Assembly: GCF_000472705.1 (NCBI RefSeq)
Contig: NZ_AXAE01000011.1
Span: forward strand, 124,001 to 188,000
Direction of reading: 5' to 3'
Length of the DNA: 64,000 nucleotides
Origin: Mesorhizobium erdmanii USDA 3471
Lineage (GTDB): Bacteria > Pseudomonadota > Alphaproteobacteria > Rhizobiales > Rhizobiaceae
A program made the position numbers and the translations under genes. Below are positions 18,348 through 27,562 of the stretch, piece by piece. A model generated the notes under the pieces. It was given only the letters and a program-made list of their open reading frames with translations, did no database searches and was not told where the DNA came from. Every line of letters starts with the position of its first letter. Position 1 is the stretch's first letter.

Positions 18348-19178
18348 TCAACGCCTGGACGCCTGCCCGGCGCGATATCTGCTTGGTGTCTGGCCCATGA
18401 CGCGCCGAAACCGGCGGTTGAAGGTCGAGAGATCGTTGAAGCCGGCGTCGAAGGCGATCGCCGAGATCGCATCGTCCGACAGCCGCAGCCGTACTGCCGC
18501 ACGGTGCAGCCGGGTCCTGATCAGGAATTGGTAGGGCGTCATGCCGGCGACCTGCCGGAAAATGCGCAGGAAATGATAGGGACTTGTCGCGGTTTCGTCC
18601 GCCAGTGCCGACAGCGAGACCGGCCCGTCGCCATCCAGTTCGATGCGCCGTACCGCTTCGGCCACCCGTTTCTGATCGCGGCGGCTCGGTCCGCGCCTGA
18701 CAGGCGCCGCGTCGGAAGCCGTGGTCACGGCCGCAGCCGCAATGCGCAGGGACAATTCCTCGAAGGCGTCCCTGTCAGCCATGTCGCGCGCGGCTTCGGC
18801 CTCGGCCAGCAACGGCGCCAGGGCCGGCAAGGGCGGCAGCCGTGGCGCCTCGAAGGCGAGCGTCCTGGCCCCCGGCACGCCCGCGATGATCCGTTCCATG
18901 TAGCTCGGTCCGAAATGGAACGACAGGCAGCGGTCGCCACTGCCATGCTCATGCCCGCATTCATAGCATGTGCCGGGATTGCCGAGCAGGAGCGCGCCGG
19001 GCGCCAGCATCGCGGTGCCTTGTTGGGCGCGGTAGCGGAACGTGCCGCTTGTCACCGCCGCGACGCAGAAATCCTGATGGGCTTCCTCGAATGGCCGATC
19101 GCCGGCGCTTGCCGTGCAGGTCACATCCGCCACGTGCCAGCCGGGTCCGGATGCGAGAGTGCGGGTCGTCGCAGTCAT
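18348..19178 (-). CDS. AraC-family transcriptional regulator
   Basis: 276 residues from the ATG at 19178; the longer frame to 19265 would overlap the divergent gene. The N-terminal domain is a cupin-like sensor with a cysteine-rich patch (NPGTCYECGHEHGSGDRCLSFHF). The C-terminal 100 residues hold two helix-turn-helices (LSALADETATSPYHFLRIF, ISAIAFDAGFNDLSTFNRRFRR). Divergent from the 19264 gene with 85 bases between, so likely its regulator. Confidence 0.88.
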   Translation of the reverse strand: MTATTRTLASGPGWHVADVTCTASAGDRPFEEAHQDFCVAAVTSGTFRYRAQQGTAMLAPGALLLGNPGTCYECGHEHGSGDRCLSFHFGPSYMERIIAGVPGARTLAFEAPRLPPLPALAPLLAEAEAARDMADRDAFEELSLRIAAAAVTTASDAAPVRRGPSRRDQKRVAEAVRRIELDGDGPVSLSALADETATSPYHFLRIFRQVAGMTPYQFLIRTRLHRAAVRLRLSDDAISAIAFDAGFNDLSTFNRRFRRVMGQTPSRYRAGQASRR

Positions 19179-19263
19179 GGCCGAAATATAGCAATTTTTC
19201 CCAAGCCCAGAACCCCGTCGGCGCCTACTCCTAACGGCCTCCTGACAGAAAGAGACCGCAACC

Positions 19264-19794
19264 ATGTTCGCCCCCTTTGCCGAAGCCTTGCACAGCCCCG
19301 GACCGATCGGCGGACTTGCGGAAAAACTGAACCTTTACGGCCGCTTCGTCGGCGCCTGGACGTTCGATGCCTCACGCCACCTCGAGGATGGCACCGTGCT
19401 GACCGGCCGCGGCGAGGTGCATTTCGGCTGGGTGCTGGAAGGCCGCGCCATCCAGGACGTCTGGATACTGCCCGCCCGTGATGCCGGCCCCTCTCCTTCG
19501 CTCGGCAAGTGGACTTTTTATGGCACCACACTGCGCGTCTACGATCCCGGCGCGGATGCCTGGCACATCTTTTGGAGCGATCCGCGCAACCAGTATTTCA
19601 GCCGCCAGCTCGGCCGCGCCGAGGGCGATACGATCGTGCAAGTCGGCGCCGATGGCACGGGCTCCTCGGTGCGCTGGAGCTTTTCGCGGATCACCGAAAA
19701 CTCCTTCCGCTGGCTCGGCGAGCGCTCGCAGGACGGCACGGACTGGCACCTCGAAGTCGAGTTCCTGGCGCAGCGAGAGAATAAAGCTCAATAG
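19264..19794 (+). CDS. Conserved hypothetical protein divergent from AraC regulator
   Basis: 176 residues, no signal peptide or membrane helix. It is rich in aromatic and beta-forming stretches (YGRFVGAWTFDASRH, GEVHFGWVLEGRAIQDVW, WHIFWSDPRNQYFSRQ), suggesting a lipocalin- or DUF1579-like beta barrel. Function unknown. The shared 85-base divergent promoter with the AraC gene suggests it is the regulated target. Confidence 0.75.
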   Translation: MFAPFAEALHSPGPIGGLAEKLNLYGRFVGAWTFDASRHLEDGTVLTGRGEVHFGWVLEGRAIQDVWILPARDAGPSPSLGKWTFYGTTLRVYDPGADAWHIFWSDPRNQYFSRQLGRAEGDTIVQVGADGTGSSVRWSFSRITENSFRWLGERSQDGTDWHLEVEFLAQRENKAQ

Positions 19795-19836
19795 GTCTTC
19801 GAAAGGCGGTCGAAATGATAGGTGGCGATCCTTCGC

Positions 19837-19993
19837 GCCCCCCTCTGGCCTGCCGGCCATCTCCCCCACTTGGGGGGAGATTAGCAGCTTCGGCGACGGC
19901 GCCATTCCCACAAATTTTGGCGATTGGCGAAAGCGGCAATGACAGCCAATCTCCCCCCTTGTGGGGGAGATGTCCGGCAGGACAGAGGGGGGC
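19837..19993. repeat. Palindromic intergenic repeat element (RIME-like) upstream of marC
   Basis: The 312-base gap 19795-20106 holds two long inverted arms: 19837-19882 and 19948-19993. Each has a CCCCCTCT...TGCCGG outer part and a CTCCCCC/GGGGGAG inner hairpin. The arms are largely complementary. This form is typical of the abundant palindromic repeats of Rhizobiales. The rest of the gap is ordinary leader sequence of marC. Copy number elsewhere could not be checked. Confidence 0.75.
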
Positions 19994-20106
19994 ACTGTCC
20001 CGCCAGCATAAAGGAGAACCGGGCATTCATGCCCCTGACTGTTTCCACCGGCCGGGCTTTGCTCTACCAATGCAGAGCGGGCTCGGCCCGGCGGGAGGGG
20101 TCAGCG

Positions 20107-20736
20107 ATGCCGAGTTTCGACAGCCTGTTCAATGCCTTCGTCACCATTCTCGTGACCATCGACCCGCCCGGCCTGGCGCCGTTGTTCCTCGCCGTGACAC
20201 GCGGCATGAACCGCGAGGAGCGACAGCAGGTCTCCGTGCGCGCCTCGGTCATCGGCTTCCTGGTGATGGCGCTGTTCGCGGTGGCCGGCGCCTCTATCCT
20301 GTCGGTGTTCGGCATCACCTTGCCGGCCTTCCGCGTCGCCGGCGGCTTTCTGCTGTTCTTCATCGCCTTCGAAATGGTGTTCGAGCGCCGTCAGGACCGC
20401 AAGGAGAAGATCGGCGACGTCGCCATCACCAAGGACATGATCCACAACATCGCCGCCTTCCCGCTGGCGATCCCGCTGATCGCCGGTCCCGGCGCGATTT
20501 CTGCGACGGTGCTGCTTTCCGGCTCGTTTCAGGGCTTTGCCGCGCAAGCGGCACTGGTCGGCATCATCTTCGTCTGCCTCGTCATCACCTATATGGTGTT
20601 CGTGCTCTCGGAACGCATCGACCGCATCCTCGGCCAGACCGGACGCTCGATTCTCACCCGCCTGCTCGGCGTCATCCTGGCCGCACTGGCTGTGCAGTTC
20701 GTCGCCGATGGCATCAAGGCATTGATGGCGGGGTAA
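20107..20736 (+). CDS. MarC family integral membrane protein
   Basis: 209 residues with six predicted membrane helices. The start at 20107 follows GGGAGGGG and begins MPSFDSLFNAFVTILVTIDPPGLAPLF, the family N-terminus. AAFPLAIPLIAGPGAISA is the MarC signature. Once linked to multiple antibiotic resistance, the family has no confirmed function; transport or NAAT-type activity has been proposed. Monocistronic, convergent with the OsmC gene. Confidence 0.92.
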   Translation: MPSFDSLFNAFVTILVTIDPPGLAPLFLAVTRGMNREERQQVSVRASVIGFLVMALFAVAGASILSVFGITLPAFRVAGGFLLFFIAFEMVFERRQDRKEKIGDVAITKDMIHNIAAFPLAIPLIAGPGAISATVLLSGSFQGFAAQAALVGIIFVCLVITYMVFVLSERIDRILGQTGRSILTRLLGVILAALAVQFVADGIKALMAG

Positions 20737-20761
20737 ACAGCACGCCTACTGCCCTACTGCC

Positions 20762-21187
20762 CTACTTCGCCGCCGTGTCGATCACTTCAAAATCATGCGT
20801 GATCGTGGCCGTCTTGGCCATCATAGCGCTGGCCGAGCAGTATTTGTCGATCGACAAGTTGATCGCCCGTTTAACCTTGTCGGTCGAAAGCGCCCTGCCC
20901 TTGACGATGAAATGCATGTGGATGCGCGTAAACACTTTCGGGTCAGTCTCTGCCCTGTCGGCATCGAGTTCGACGACGCAGTCCTCGACCGCTTCGCGGC
21001 CCTTCTCGAGAATGTGGACGACATCATAGGCCGAACAGCCGCCGGTGCCGATCAGCACCAGTTCCATCGGGCTCGGGCCTGGCGTCTTGCCCTCAGGGCC
21101 GGATGCCGTTCCCAGCACCAGCTTGTGGCCGCTGCCGGACTCGCCGACGAATGTGCGCTCTTCGACCCATTTTACCCGTGCCTTCAC
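20762..21187 (-). CDS. OsmC/Ohr-family protein
   Basis: 141 residues from a GTG at 21187 with AAGGACAAGG upstream. The two redox cysteines of the family are in GTGGCSAYDVVHIL and DKYCSASAMMAKTA. Such proteins reduce organic hydroperoxides; this branch resembles YhfA, whose substrate is less clear. Convergent with marC and 25 bases from it. Confidence 0.9.
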   Translation of the reverse strand: MKARVKWVEERTFVGESGSGHKLVLGTASGPEGKTPGPSPMELVLIGTGGCSAYDVVHILEKGREAVEDCVVELDADRAETDPKVFTRIHMHFIVKGRALSTDKVKRAINLSIDKYCSASAMMAKTATITHDFEVIDTAAK

Positions 21188-21242
21188 CGCCTTGTCCTTT
21201 CAATCCTTGATCGCACCTGCCGCCGGGCCAAATCAACAACGC

Positions 21243-21275
21243 AAAACCCCGAGAGTCCATGCAGGACTCTCGGGG
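21243..21275 (-). terminator. Rho-independent terminator of ssb
   Basis: CCCCGAGAGTCC and GGACTCTCGGGG form a perfect 12-base-pair stem around a five-base loop. On the minus strand it is followed by TTTT, 41 bases past the ssb stop. Confidence 0.85.
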
Positions 21276-21316
21276 CGTCTCGACCACGCGGCGTCAGCCG
21301 TTTGGTGTCAATTCGA

Positions 21317-21835
21317 TCAGAACGGAATCTCGTCGTCCAGTTCACGCGACGAGCCGCCGCCGCCACCCCTGGGCGCGCCGCCGCCGCGGTTGAAGCTTTC
21401 ATTCGGGCTGGACTGGCCGAAATCGGAACCGCGGCTGCTGCCGCCGCCGGAATAACCGCCGACCTGGCCGCCTTCACCCTGGCCACGTGCGTCGAGCATC
21501 TGCAACTCGCCGCGGAATTTCTGCAGCACGACCTCCGTCGTGTACTTGTCGGCCCCGGTCTGGTCCTGCCATTTGCGCGTCTGCAGTTGGCCCTCGACAT
21601 AAACCTTCATGCCCTTCTTCAGGTACTGCTCGGCCACCTTGGCGATGCCCTCATTGAAGATGACGACATTGTGCCACTCGGTCTTCTCCTTGCGCTCGCC
21701 GGAATTCTTGTCGCGCCAGCTTTCCGACGTGGCGATGCGGATGTTGACGACCGGCTCGCCCGAATTCAGGCGGCGGATTTCCGGATCCGCGCCGAGATTG
21801 CCGACCAGAATGACCTTGTTGACGCTACCCGCCAT
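21317..21835 (-). CDS. ssb: Single-stranded DNA-binding protein
   Basis: 172 residues from the ATG at 21835 ([19 protein letters not shown]). The OB fold covers residues 1-115 with [23 protein letters not shown] glycine/serine-rich linker follows, and the acidic tip DDEIPF recruits repair and replication partners. It acts as a tetramer in replication, recombination and repair. An SOS box lies 100-114 bases upstream and a strong terminator follows. Confidence 0.97.
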   Translation of the reverse strand: MAGSVNKVILVGNLGADPEIRRLNSGEPVVNIRIATSESWRDKNSGERKEKTEWHNVVIFNEGIAKVAEQYLKKGMKVYVEGQLQTRKWQDQTGADKYTTEVVLQKFRGELQMLDARGQGEGGQVGGYSGGGSSRGSDFGQSSPNESFNRGGGAPRGGGGGSSRELDDEIPF

Positions 21836-21934
21836 GATATTTCTCCGCTCTTCCGAAACAAATTTTTGTCGCAGCACCTTACAGGCTGCGGACTTCAGCC
21901 GCCTGCCAAGGCTGGCTTTTCCCACAAGGTTTTT

Positions 21935-21949
21935 GTTCCCTTTTCGTTC
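21935..21949. promoter_or_regulatory. SOS (LexA) box upstream of ssb
   Basis: GTTC at 21935-21938, seven bases, GTTC at 21946-21949, exactly the alphaproteobacterial LexA operator GTTC-N7-GTTC. It lies 100 bases from the ssb start codon, in the divergent ssb/ArsR region. ssb is a known member of alphaproteobacterial SOS regulons. Confidence 0.75.
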
Positions 21950-22058
21950 CTATATGCACTGCCGCTGATTGTCAAGGAATGGCAGCAATGCCCGAGCCAT
22001 CATATGGGTCTCAAAACAGCGCTTGCCAAATCAATAAGTATCGACTTATGCTTTCGCC

Positions 22059-22373
22059 ATGATCGAAGCAGAGATTTTCCGCGCCCTGGCCGACCCGACG
22101 CGCCGCGCCGTCTTCGAGCGCCTCGCCACGGCTGAAATGAGCGTTTCGGAATTGCGCAGCGGCCTGACGGTATCGCAGCCGGCTGTGTCGCAGCATCTGG
22201 CGGTACTGCGTGGCGCCGGCCTGGTCGTCGAGCGGCGAGCGGGCCGCAACGCCTACTACCGCGCCGACCCTCAAGGGCTTGCCCCGCTGCTCTCCTGGAT
22301 CGATCGCTACCGGACCTTCTGGCCGGAGCGCATCGAGAGGCTGAAGACGGTTTTGAAGGATATGGATCAATGA
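22059..22373 (+). CDS. ArsR-family winged-helix repressor
   Basis: 104 residues, the compact ArsR fold: FRALADPTRRAVFERLATAEMSVSELRSGLTVSQPAVSQHLAVLRGAGLV. No CxC-type metal site is visible, so it is not an arsenic sensor; this subgroup usually pairs with an SRPBCC/AHSA1 protein. Its stop overlaps the next start by four bases (ATGA), so the two are coupled and probably jointly autoregulated. Confidence 0.9.
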   Translation: MIEAEIFRALADPTRRAVFERLATAEMSVSELRSGLTVSQPAVSQHLAVLRGAGLVVERRAGRNAYYRADPQGLAPLLSWIDRYRTFWPERIERLKTVLKDMDQ

Positions 22374-22849
22374 ACGACGAAAAGCAGGCGCGAACCGCCA
22401 ACGACGCCCTCGCCTTCGAATGCGATCTCCCGGATGCGCCGGAAAAGGTGTGGCGTGCGCTGACCGTGCCGGAGCTGTTGGCGGCGTGGATGATGCCGAA
22501 CGATATCAAGCCGGAAAGCGGCAGCCGCTTCGCCTTTGCCGGACAGGGCGCGCCGATCGAGTGCGAAGTGCTCGATGCCGAACCCGGGCGTCTGCTTCGC
22601 TACTCCTGGCGCGAGCGGTCCGAGAGCGGCGAGGCCGATCGTCGGGAACTCGACAGTGTCGTCACCTTCACACTCTCCCGCACCGTTTCCGGCGGCACGC
22701 ATCTGCGCATTGTCCATGACGGCTTTGCCGGGAAGGCGATACCTGCCGTCGCCATGGCGGGCACCGGCTGCCGGCTTTCGCTCGGGGTTCACGGGACCGG
22801 AAAGCCCGTCGCCGCGAACACACCGCGCTCTCTGCTGCGCGCCGCTTGA
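22370..22849 (+). CDS. SRPBCC (AHSA1-type) domain protein coupled to ArsR
   Basis: 159 residues. An AHSA1-like helix-grip fold is seen in residues 13-120 (LPDAPEKVWRALTVPELLAAWMMP, GRLLRYSWRE, VTFTLSRTVSGGTHLRIVHDGF). The C-terminal 40 residues are poor in aromatic positions usually found in the last helix, which could mean a divergent tail. The family binds hydrophobic ligands or acts as a co-chaperone. Coupled to the ArsR gene; 21 bases before the clpP-like gene. Confidence 0.82.
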   Translation: MNDEKQARTANDALAFECDLPDAPEKVWRALTVPELLAAWMMPNDIKPESGSRFAFAGQGAPIECEVLDAEPGRLLRYSWRERSESGEADRRELDSVVTFTLSRTVSGGTHLRIVHDGFAGKAIPAVAMAGTGCRLSLGVHGTGKPVAANTPRSLLRAA

Positions 22850-22870
22850 ACACGAAATCGGAGACGAAAA

Positions 22871-23476
22871 ATGAGCGGTATTGCCAGTCTGGTGCCGATG
22901 GTGATCGAGCAATCGAGCCGCGGCGAACGTGCCTTCGACATTTTCTCGCGGCTGCTGCGCGAGCGCATCGTCTTCATCAACGGCGAGATCAACGACGATG
23001 TCTCGGCGCTGGTCTGCGCGCAGCTCTTGTCGCTGGAATCAGACAATCCCGACAAGGAGATCTCGCTCTACATCAACTCGCCGGGCGGCGTGGTGACCAG
23101 CGGCTTCGCCATCTACGACACGATGCAATATGTCAGCTGCCCGGTATCAACCGTGTGCATGGGTTTTGCCGCCTCGATGGGTTCGTTCCTGCTGATGGCG
23201 GGCACGCCGGGGCGCCGCATCGCGCTGCCGAACGCCACCATCCTGCTGCATCAGCCGCTGGGCGGCTTCCAGGGCCAGGCATCCGACATCCAGCGCCACG
23301 CCGAGCGCATCGGCAAGACCAAACAGCGCATGGCTGAACTCTACGCCCAGCATTGCGGCCGCAGCTATGAGGAGGTCGAACGCACGCTCGACCGCGACCA
23401 TTTCATGACCGCGAAGGAAGCGCAGGCATGGGGCATTGTCGACCACGTCTTCGACACCCGCAAAAAGGCTGCATGA
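22871..23476 (+). CDS. clpP: ATP-dependent Clp protease proteolytic subunit paralogue
   Basis: 201 residues with the complete serine protease triad: S102 (GFAASMGSF), H127 (LLHQPLGG) and D176 (LDRDHF). GGAGA precedes the ATG. It should form tetradecameric rings loaded by ClpA or ClpX. No clpX neighbours it, and rhizobia encode several ClpP paralogues, so this is likely an accessory copy rather than the tig-clpPX housekeeping one. It follows the ArsR/SRPBCC pair on the same strand, possibly cotranscribed. Confidence 0.93.
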   Translation: MSGIASLVPMVIEQSSRGERAFDIFSRLLRERIVFINGEINDDVSALVCAQLLSLESDNPDKEISLYINSPGGVVTSGFAIYDTMQYVSCPVSTVCMGFAASMGSFLLMAGTPGRRIALPNATILLHQPLGGFQGQASDIQRHAERIGKTKQRMAELYAQHCGRSYEEVERTLDRDHFMTAKEAQAWGIVDHVFDTRKKAA

Positions 23477-23563
23477 ACCGGGGCCACATCGCATCCTGCT
23501 CATTGTCGAAGATTTGACGACACCGGTCTGGTTCCGATGGCGGCTCGTCCCTATAATCGGGGA

Positions 23564-23863
23564 ATGACCGATACTCATCTGTCCAGGACATCGCATCGTA
23601 TTGTCGTCGCGGCGGCGCTCGTCGTCGCCGGCCTTGTGTCTGGCACGGCACTTGCCGAAGACACCTCATCATCGGCGCAGAAAAGTGCCCTGCCCGGCGT
23701 GACCGGTAACTACCGTATCGCCAAGCCGGCACCCCAGCCCGAACCCGACGACGCATTCCCCGGCAACGGCAACGGCACGTTCAAGATCGGCGATACGGAT
23801 GTCAGGATTTCCGGCAGCATCACCGTGGACGTCGCCACGGGCGGGATGAAACCTCCCAGGTAG
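23564..23863 (+). CDS. Small secreted hypothetical protein
   Basis: 99 residues from the ATG at 23564; an in-frame ATG at 23537 would add nine. The signal peptide runs to ALA at about residue 32 (VVAAALVVAGLVSGTALA). The mature part is Pro/Gly/Asn rich and ends with GTFKIGDTDVRISGSITVDVATGG, a short beta segment also seen in other small rhizobial envelope proteins. Function unknown. A terminator follows 75 bases downstream. Confidence 0.6.
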   Translation: MTDTHLSRTSHRIVVAAALVVAGLVSGTALAEDTSSSAQKSALPGVTGNYRIAKPAPQPEPDDAFPGNGNGTFKIGDTDVRISGSITVDVATGGMKPPR

Positions 23864-23937
23864 GGTCTGGCCAGACAAACGCGGCCTCGGGCAGAAACCC
23901 GCCGTGTTACCGATTCAAGCCATTCCCCAAAAAGAAT

Positions 23938-23976
23938 AGCCCCGCCGTACCCTTGGGCAAACGGACGGGGCTTTTC
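23938..23976 (+). terminator. Rho-independent terminator after small secreted protein gene
   Basis: AGCCCCGCCGT pairs with ACGGACGGGGCT (one bulge) around a short loop, followed by TTTT. It ends the transcription unit on the plus strand. Confidence 0.8.
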
Positions 23977-24019
23977 TGGATCTCAAATCCATATTTTGCC
24001 GGGAGTGTACTGCCGGCGT

Positions 24020-24300
24020 TGGATTTCGGATGCTTCGCGGCGTCAGCCGACGATCCGACTAGGAGTCTCTGATTGTTGGGGGATACGGCAAGTCACGGTT
24101 TGTCGGGTGGCGCAAACGCTAAACCCTGGCACTTATGCCTGCCGCGGCTCCAACGAGACGTGGAGCCTTTGGGGACTATCCGGTGGCGTCATGCTCCGCT
24201 CCTGTGTCCGTTGCGACATGGTCGTCGCGAAGCGCAAATCGCAAATGCCTGCGGCGTCTCGCAGGCCGCCTTGGGGCGGCGAGGCCGTCGAAAGACGGCC
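24020..24300 (+). other. Hairpin-rich gene-free stretch; candidate structured RNA
   Basis: The 777-base gap 23864-24640 contains no convincing gene. Between its terminator and the SOS box it has several perfect short hairpins: TCGGAT/ATCCGA 24026-24058 enclosing CGGC-GTCA-GCCG; GGCTCC/GGAGCC 24146-24167; GCCTGCG/CGCAGGC 24247-24266; GCCGCC/GGCGGC 24265-24280; and GGCCGTC-GAAA-GACGGCC 24283-24300 with a GNRA loop. The cluster suggests an uncharacterised RNA or decayed sequence. It does not match tmRNA, RNase P RNA, 6S or SRP RNA motifs that I know. Strand is a guess. Confidence 0.3.
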
Positions 24301-24403
24301 GGCTTCGCTGACTTCTGGAGACTGCTCCCGTGAGACGGCCGCGTCAACCATCAATAGCCGGTTACCGAAAATTGTGATCGCAGGGAGGTTACGTGCCAGT
24401 CAT

Positions 24404-24445
24404 TTTTCCGAAACAGCCATGCCAGTTTTCCGAAACAGCCATGCC
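24404..24445. repeat. 20-base direct repeat, period 22, upstream of uvrA
   Basis: The sequence TTTTCCGAAACAGCCATGCC occurs at 24404-24423 and again at 24426-24445, separated by AG. It lies just before the SOS box. Role unknown; could be slipped-strand duplication. Confidence 0.8.
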
Positions 24446-24473
24446 GGCTTTTGCACAGCTTTGTCAGGAGCGT

Positions 24474-24488
24474 GTTCGGCCTTTGTTC
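24474..24488. promoter_or_regulatory. SOS (LexA) box upstream of uvrA
   Basis: GTTC at 24474-24477, seven bases, GTTC at 24485-24488. This perfect alphaproteobacterial LexA motif lies 152 bases before the uvrA start. uvrA is a classic SOS gene, so function is likely. Confidence 0.75.
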
Positions 24489-24640
24489 TTTCCGCTTGCC
24501 CGTTCACGGGAAAGGCGGTTAAACGACTTCTGTCGGGAATTGTGGCGTCTCTCGACGTGGCGGCAAAAACACCTACATAGGGGATGGCCGGGAAAATCCC
24601 GCCAATCCCACGAATTCCAGATCTGAGGCGGCGACCGGCG

Positions 24641-27562
24641 ATGGCCGACCATAAATTCCTTTCCATTCGCGGGGCGCGCGAACACAATCTGAAGAACGTC
24701 GATCTCGACCTGCCGCGTGACAGCCTGATCGTCATGACCGGCCTGTCCGGTTCCGGCAAATCGTCGCTTGCCTTCGACACCATCTACGCCGAAGGCCAGC
24801 GCCGCTATGTCGAGAGCCTGTCGGCCTATGCCAGGCAATTCCTCGAAATGATGCAGAAGCCCGACGTCGACCAGATCGACGGCCTGTCGCCCGCCATCTC
24901 CATCGAGCAGAAGACCACGTCGAAGAACCCGCGCTCGACGGTCGGCACCGTCACCGAGATCTACGACTATATGCGCCTTTTGTTCGCCCGTGTCGGCGTG
25001 CCCTATTCGCCGGCCACCGGCCTGCCGATCGAGAGCCAGACGGTCAGCCAGATGGTCGACCGGGTGCTGGCGCTGGAGGAAGGCACGCGCCTGTTCCTGC
25101 TGGCGCCGATCGTGCGCGGCCGCAAGGGCGAATACCGCAAGGAACTGCTGGAACTGCAGAAGAAGGGTTTTCAGCGCGTCAAGGTCGACGGCGTCTTCTA
25201 TGAGATCGCGGACGTTCCGGCGCTGGACAAGAAGTACAAGCACGACATCGACGTCGTCGTCGACCGCATCGTCGTGCGCGGCGATCTTGCGACGCGTCTT
25301 GCCGACTCCATCGAAACCGCGCTGAAGCTCGCCGAGGGGCTGGCGGTGGCCGAGTTCGCAGACAAGCCGCTCGATGCCAGCCAGACCGGCGAGGATTCGG
25401 TCAACAAGTCGAAGAACGAGACGCATGAACGCATCCTGTTCTCGGAAAAATTCGCCTGCCCGGTATCCGGCTTCACCATTCCCGAGATCGAGCCGCGGCT
25501 GTTCTCGTTCAACAACCCGTTCGGCGCCTGCCCGACCTGCGACGGTCTCGGCAGTCAGCGAGCAATCGACCCCAACCTCGTCGTGCCCGACGAGAACGTG
25601 TCGCTACGCGAAGGCGCCGTCAGCCCGTGGGCGAAATCGACCTCGCCCTATTACGTGCAGACGCTCGAGGCGTTGGGCAAGGCCTACAATTTCAAGCTCG
25701 GCGACAAGTTCAAGGACCTTTCCGCCGCGGCCCAGGACGCGATCCTGCGCGGCACTGGCGAGCGCGAAGTCACCTTCCAGTACGATGACGGCCTGCGCTC
25801 CTACAAGACGACCAAGACCTTCGAAGGCGTCATCCCCAATCTCGAACGGCGCTGGAAGGAAACCGAATCCGCCTGGATGCGCGAGGAGATTGAGCGTTTC
25901 ATGTCGGCGACGCCTTGCCCCGTCTGCAAGGGCTACCGGCTGAAGCCTGAGGCGCTGGCCGTGAAGATCGCCGGCAAGCACATTGGCGAGGTCACCGAGC
26001 AGTCGATCCGCAACGCCGACAAATGGTTCACCGACCTGCCGGCGCAGCTCAACGACAAGCAGAACGAGATTGCGGTGCGCGTGCTCAAGGAAATCCGCGA
26101 GCGCCTGCGCTTCCTCAACGATGTCGGGCTCGACTATCTGACGCTGTCGCGCAATTCCGGCACGCTGTCGGGCGGCGAGAGCCAGCGCATCCGGCTGGCC
26201 TCGCAGATCGGCTCCGGCCTCACCGGCGTGCTTTACGTGCTGGACGAGCCGTCGATCGGCCTTCACCAGCGAGACAACACCCGTCTGCTCGATACGCTCA
26301 AGCACCTGCGCGACATCGGTAATACGGTGATCGTCGTCGAGCATGACGAGGACGCCATCCTGCATGCCGACTATGTCGTCGACATGGGGCCGGCCGCCGG
26401 CATCCATGGCGGTGAGATCATCGCCCAGGGCACGCCGCAGCAGGTGATGGCCAATCCCAATTCGATCACCGGCAAGTACCTGTCGGGCGCGCTCGAAGTC
26501 GCGACCCCCGGTGTTCGGCGTGAGGCGAGAAAGAACCGCCGCCTGAAGATCGTCGGCGCGCGCGGCAACAATCTGAAGAACGTCACCGCCGAAATCCCGC
26601 TCGGCACCTTCACCGCCGTCACCGGCGTGTCGGGCGGCGGCAAGTCGACCTTCCTCATCGAGACACTGTTCAAGGCAGCCTCGCGCCGCATCATGGGTTC
26701 GCGCGAACATCCGGCCGAGCATGACCGCATCGAGGGCCTGGAATTCCTCGACAAGGTCATCGACATCGACCAGTCGCCCATCGGCCGCACGCCGCGGTCG
26801 AACCCCGCCACCTATACCGGCGCCTTCACGCCGATCCGCGACTGGTTCGCCGGCCTGCCCGAAGCCAAGGCGCGCGGCTATCAGCCGGGGCGTTTCTCGT
26901 TCAACGTCAAGGGTGGCCGCTGCGAAGCCTGCCAGGGCGACGGCGTCATCAAGATCGAGATGCATTTTCTGCCCGACGTCTACGTCACCTGCGACGTCTG
27001 CCACGGCAAGCGCTACAACAGAGAGACGCTTGATGTGCTGTTCAAAGGCAAGTCGATCGCCGACGTGCTCGACATGACGGTCGAGGAAGGCGTCGACTTC
27101 TTCGCCGCCGTGCCCGGCGTGCGCGACAAGCTCGACACGCTGAAGCAGGTCGGCCTCGGCTACATCCATATCGGCCAGCAGGCAACGACGCTTTCAGGTG
27201 GCGAGGCGCAGCGCATCAAACTCGCCAAGGAACTGTCGCGCAAGGCGACCGGCAAGACGCTCTACATTCTCGACGAGCCGACCACCGGCCTGCATTTCCA
27301 CGATGTCGCCAAGCTGTTGGAAGTGCTGCACGAACTGGTTGACCAAGGCAACACGGTGGTGGTCATCGAGCACAATCTCGAAGTCATCAAGACCGCCGAC
27401 TGGGTGCTCGACCTCGGCCCCGAAGGCGGCGACGGCGGCGGCGAACTGGTTGCCCAGGGCACGCCGGAAGCCATCGTGCGCGAAAAGCGCAGCTATACCG
27501 GCCAGTTCCTCAAGGAACTGCTGGAACGGCGCCCCGGAGGCAAGCGCGAAGCGGCCGAGTGA
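24641..27562 (+). CDS. uvrA: Excinuclease ABC subunit A
   Basis: 973 residues from the ATG at 24641 ([20 protein letters not shown]); an in-frame extension to 24584 is not expected. Two ABC ATPase modules are present: Walker [10 protein letters not shown] (34-42) and GVSGGGKST, with signatures LSGGESQRI and LSGGEAQRI. The C-terminal zinc finger is C-E-A-C ... C-D-V-C. UvrA dimers recognise DNA damage and load UvrB in nucleotide excision repair. Preceded by an SOS box; its stop overlaps the DUF302 start by one base. Confidence 0.97.
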   Translation: MADHKFLSIRGAREHNLKNVDLDLPRDSLIVMTGLSGSGKSSLAFDTIYAEGQRRYVESLSAYARQFLEMMQKPDVDQIDGLSPAISIEQKTTSKNPRSTVGTVTEIYDYMRLLFARVGVPYSPATGLPIESQTVSQMVDRVLALEEGTRLFLLAPIVRGRKGEYRKELLELQKKGFQRVKVDGVFYEIADVPALDKKYKHDIDVVVDRIVVRGDLATRLADSIETALKLAEGLAVAEFADKPLDASQTGEDSVNKSKNETHERILFSEKFACPVSGFTIPEIEPRLFSFNNPFGACPTCDGLGSQRAIDPNLVVPDENVSLREGAVSPWAKSTSPYYVQTLEALGKAYNFKLGDKFKDLSAAAQDAILRGTGEREVTFQYDDGLRSYKTTKTFEGVIPNLERRWKETESAWMREEIERFMSATPCPVCKGYRLKPEALAVKIAGKHIGEVTEQSIRNADKWFTDLPAQLNDKQNEIAVRVLKEIRERLRFLNDVGLDYLTLSRNSGTLSGGESQRIRLASQIGSGLTGVLYVLDEPSIGLHQRDNTRLLDTLKHLRDIGNTVIVVEHDEDAILHADYVVDMGPAAGIHGGEIIAQGTPQQVMANPNSITGKYLSGALEVATPGVRREARKNRRLKIVGARGNNLKNVTAEIPLGTFTAVTGVSGGGKSTFLIETLFKAASRRIMGSREHPAEHDRIEGLEFLDKVIDIDQSPIGRTPRSNPATYTGAFTPIRDWFAGLPEAKARGYQPGRFSFNVKGGRCEACQGDGVIKIEMHFLPDVYVTCDVCHGKRYNRETLDVLFKGKSIADVLDMTVEEGVDFFAAVPGVRDKLDTLKQVGLGYIHIGQQATTLSGGEAQRIKLAKELSRKATGKTLYILDEPTTGLHFHDVAKLLEVLHELVDQGNTVVVIEHNLEVIKTADWVLDLGPEGGDGGGELVAQGTPEAIVREKRSYTGQFLKELLERRPGGKREAAE

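Noticed and set aside
22730..22849. Frameshift in the SRPBCC gene
   Set aside because: The C-terminal sequence is unusual, but no other frame restores a better family match, and the stop is well placed before clpP.
24050..24300. tmRNA (two-piece alphaproteobacterial type) in the uvrA upstream gap
   Set aside because: A GCAAACG string is present, but no proteolysis-tag reading frame or conserved tRNA-like ends were found.
23996..24580. 194-residue open frame before uvrA
   Set aside because: No ribosome site, residue composition is random-like, and it crosses the tandem repeat and SOS box; better explained as non-coding.
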